Notes under the pieces: model-generated
Told to the model about the DNA's origin: nothing
The model's database searches: none
What the model saw: only the letters and a program-made list of their open reading frames with translations
Shown: one piece after another, positions 21,261 to 22,315 of the stretch
Position numbering within the stretch: position 1 is the first letter of the stretch
Layout: every line of letters starts with the position of its first letter
From: CAYHHI01 sp964356335
GTDB taxonomy: Bacteria; Arandabacterota; Arandabacteria; Arandabacterales; Arandabacteraceae
Assembly: GCA_964356335.1 (NCBI GenBank)
Contig: CAYHHI010000051.1
Span: forward strand, 1-22,315
Length of the DNA: 22,315 nt
Reading direction: 5' to 3'
Position numbers and translations under genes: made by a program

Positions 21261-21684
21261 GTTTTGTCTTGTCCCCGTGCCTTCCACCCTAGGGCGGCTC
21301 AGCATGTGGCGGATTGCCGAGGCGAGCGATCGACGAGGCATCCTGCCGACGGCGTGCCGCGGCAGTTTTGGGCACGAAAGCCACGTGAACCAGAACGATG
21401 GTAATTGAATGAAAGCCCTGGCAACAGAGTGCGGCCGATCGCAAGCAGAAGCGATTGAACTTGACTTTTGGTCAAAGTTGTGCTATGCCGCAAACTCGCA
21501 GAAAGAAGGGGGATCCAAAGCTGGTGCGTCCGGGCCTCTCCGCGGTTCCTGTCATCTCTCAGGCACGTTAGATCCTGTAGCCCGTTCCCCAGTTTATTCT
21601 TTTAGGTTACTGTTCGCGAGGTGAGTCGAGATTTGATCCCACCTCTATCCATGTCCGGTTTTATAACCAAAGGAGGGTAGCACC
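21261..21684. other. 424-base intergenic region upstream of the subtilase gene
   Basis: No credible gene is present; an open frame at 21409-21624 has no protein-like features. A possible promoter at 21461-21489 is listed separately. AAAGGAGG at about 21669-21676 is the ribosome site of the subtilase. No clear terminator for the preceding gene was found. Confidence 0.5.
21461..21489 (+). promoter_or_regulatory. Possible promoter with overlapping inverted repeat
   Basis: TTGACT (21461-21466) and, 17 bases on, TATGCC (21484-21489), with a TG one base before the -10 hexamer (extended -10 form). TTGAC/GTCAA (21461-21465 and 21471-21475) form an inverted repeat covering the -35 box. It would give a leader of about 190 bases before the subtilase start. 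The -10 match is only partial. Confidence 0.3.
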
Positions 21685-22308
21685 ATGTCAAAGCGCTACG
21701 CTTTGATCGTGGTCGCCATCCTGTGCGCTGCGCTGCTCGCAGCACCCGTCCTGGCGGCGAAGCAGTACGCCCCGGGCCAGGTCATCGTCAAGTTCAAGTC
21801 GAACGCGACGGCACAGGAAAAGGCCGCGATCAAAAGTGATTTGGGTACCAGATCGGCAGCACAGCTCGGTCTGCTCGATGCTGAAGTGTGGGACATTTCC
21901 GGTTACACGCCTCAGCAGGCGATCGACAAGTACAAGGGCCACGGCAAGGTCCAGTACATCGAACCGAACTACATCTACGATGCCTACGAGACCCCTAACG
22001 ACCCGAGGTTCAACGAGCTCTGGGGCCTCAACAACACGGGGCAAACCGGCGGCACAGCCGATGCCGACATTGATGCTCCGCAGGCCTGGGACGTCTTTAC
22101 CGGTTCGAGCAGCGTGCTTGTCTGCATAATCGACACCGGTATCGATGGCAGTCACCCGGACCTTGCTGCCAACATGTGGACCAACCCGGGTGAAATTGCG
22201 GGCAACGGCATCGATGATGACGGCAACGGCTTCATCGATGACACCCACGGTTGGGACTTCGGAGCTTCCCCCCATTGTTTGGACAGTTTCTGGGGCAGAA
22301 TAAGCTAA
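21685..22308 (+). pseudogene. Subtilisin-like serine peptidase (S8), interrupted after the catalytic Asp
   Basis: AAAGGAGG precedes ATG 21685. Residues 1-24 are a Sec signal peptide ending PVLA. Residues 26-98 are an inhibitor-I9-like propeptide (APGQVIVKFK, then KVQYIEPNYIY). The peptidase domain then starts (ELWGLNNTGQTGG) with catalytic Asp150 in CIIDTGIDGSHPDL and an Asp/Gly-rich calcium-type loop (GNGIDDDGNGFIDD). Homology stops after HGWDFG (about residue 192). The frame then runs 14 unrelated residues to a stop at 22306-22308. The catalytic His and Ser regions are missing. The break coincides with the putative IS terminus at 22266, so this is most simply an insertion-inactivated secreted protease; the remainder may lie beyond the element. 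Confidence 0.82.
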
Positions 22309-22315
22309 TGTTTGG
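22266..22315. mobile_element. Putative insertion-sequence terminus (partial, extends right of window)
   Basis: TTCCCCCCATTGTTTGGACAG (22266-22286) is nearly the reverse complement of 29-49. It begins exactly where the subtilase homology stops, as expected for an inserted element. Only about 50 bases are in the window, so no transposase can be seen. The family is unassigned. Confidence 0.5.

Noticed and set aside
21409..21624. 71-codon open frame upstream of the subtilase
   Set aside because: No Shine-Dalgarno sequence, odd composition, and it overlaps a possible promoter.
21688..22275. 195-codon minus-strand open frame
   Set aside because: Antisense shadow of the subtilase gene.

Overview
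The window is bacterial DNA of moderately high GC. It carries Shine-Dalgarno-led genes, two good sigma70-type promoters, and mostly plus-strand genes; the one exception is an ABC-F ATPase on the minus strand. No rRNA, tRNA or CRISPR array was seen. The lineage cannot be fixed from sequence alone. Small ribbon-helix-helix, YkgJ, DUF1232 and GNAT genes, a pyrimidine-reduction cluster and a secreted subtilase would fit an environmental bacterium such as Chloroflexota or a Zixibacteria-like candidate phylum, but this is a guess.

Edges: about 20 bases at positions 29-49 and, in inverse orientation, at 22266-22286 are near-identical and look like the termini of one insertion-sequence family. The right one cuts a subtilase gene after its catalytic Asp. 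The window therefore looks like a segment lying between two copies of a repeated mobile element.

Region 1 (about 290-2890): five short plus-strand genes (RHH antitoxin-like, YkgJ Fe-S-type protein, GNAT, DUF1232 membrane protein, GNAT). The spacers after the first, second and fourth genes, and more weakly two others, hold a roughly 57-base imperfect inverted repeat. In each it begins with an A(A/C)CAGC-like box and has GTTC exactly 50 bases after the start. This layout resembles integron attC sites and gene cassettes with no integrase in view. It is the most interesting structure in the window.

Region 2 (2990-6161): two SAM methyltransferases around a membrane-anchored SGNH hydrolase. This block looks AT-richer than its surroundings and may be surface-glycan related. 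Region 3 (6359-8392, minus): ABC-F protein.

Region 4 (8717-16720): an alkyltransferase-like DNA repair protein (PWHR), then the reductive pyrimidine pathway: dihydropyrimidinase, beta-ureidopropionase and PreA. Together these would convert uracil to dihydrouracil, N-carbamoyl-beta-alanine and beta-alanine. No PreT partner is present. A promoter-like region with an inverted repeat and a 13-bp tandem repeat separates hydA from the other two genes. Closely downstream is a 948-residue reductase plus acyl-CoA-synthetase fusion lacking a carrier domain. It is followed by the first 58 codons of a D-cysteine desulfhydrase/ACC deaminase gene, a 165-residue membrane protein and a translationally coupled 31-residue membrane peptide.

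Region 5 (16854-22308): an active-type O6-alkylguanine-DNA alkyltransferase (PCHR), a cytoplasmic papain-like peptidase, a two-part GNAT protein under a near-consensus promoter, a GT-C-like polytopic membrane protein, and the interrupted subtilase.
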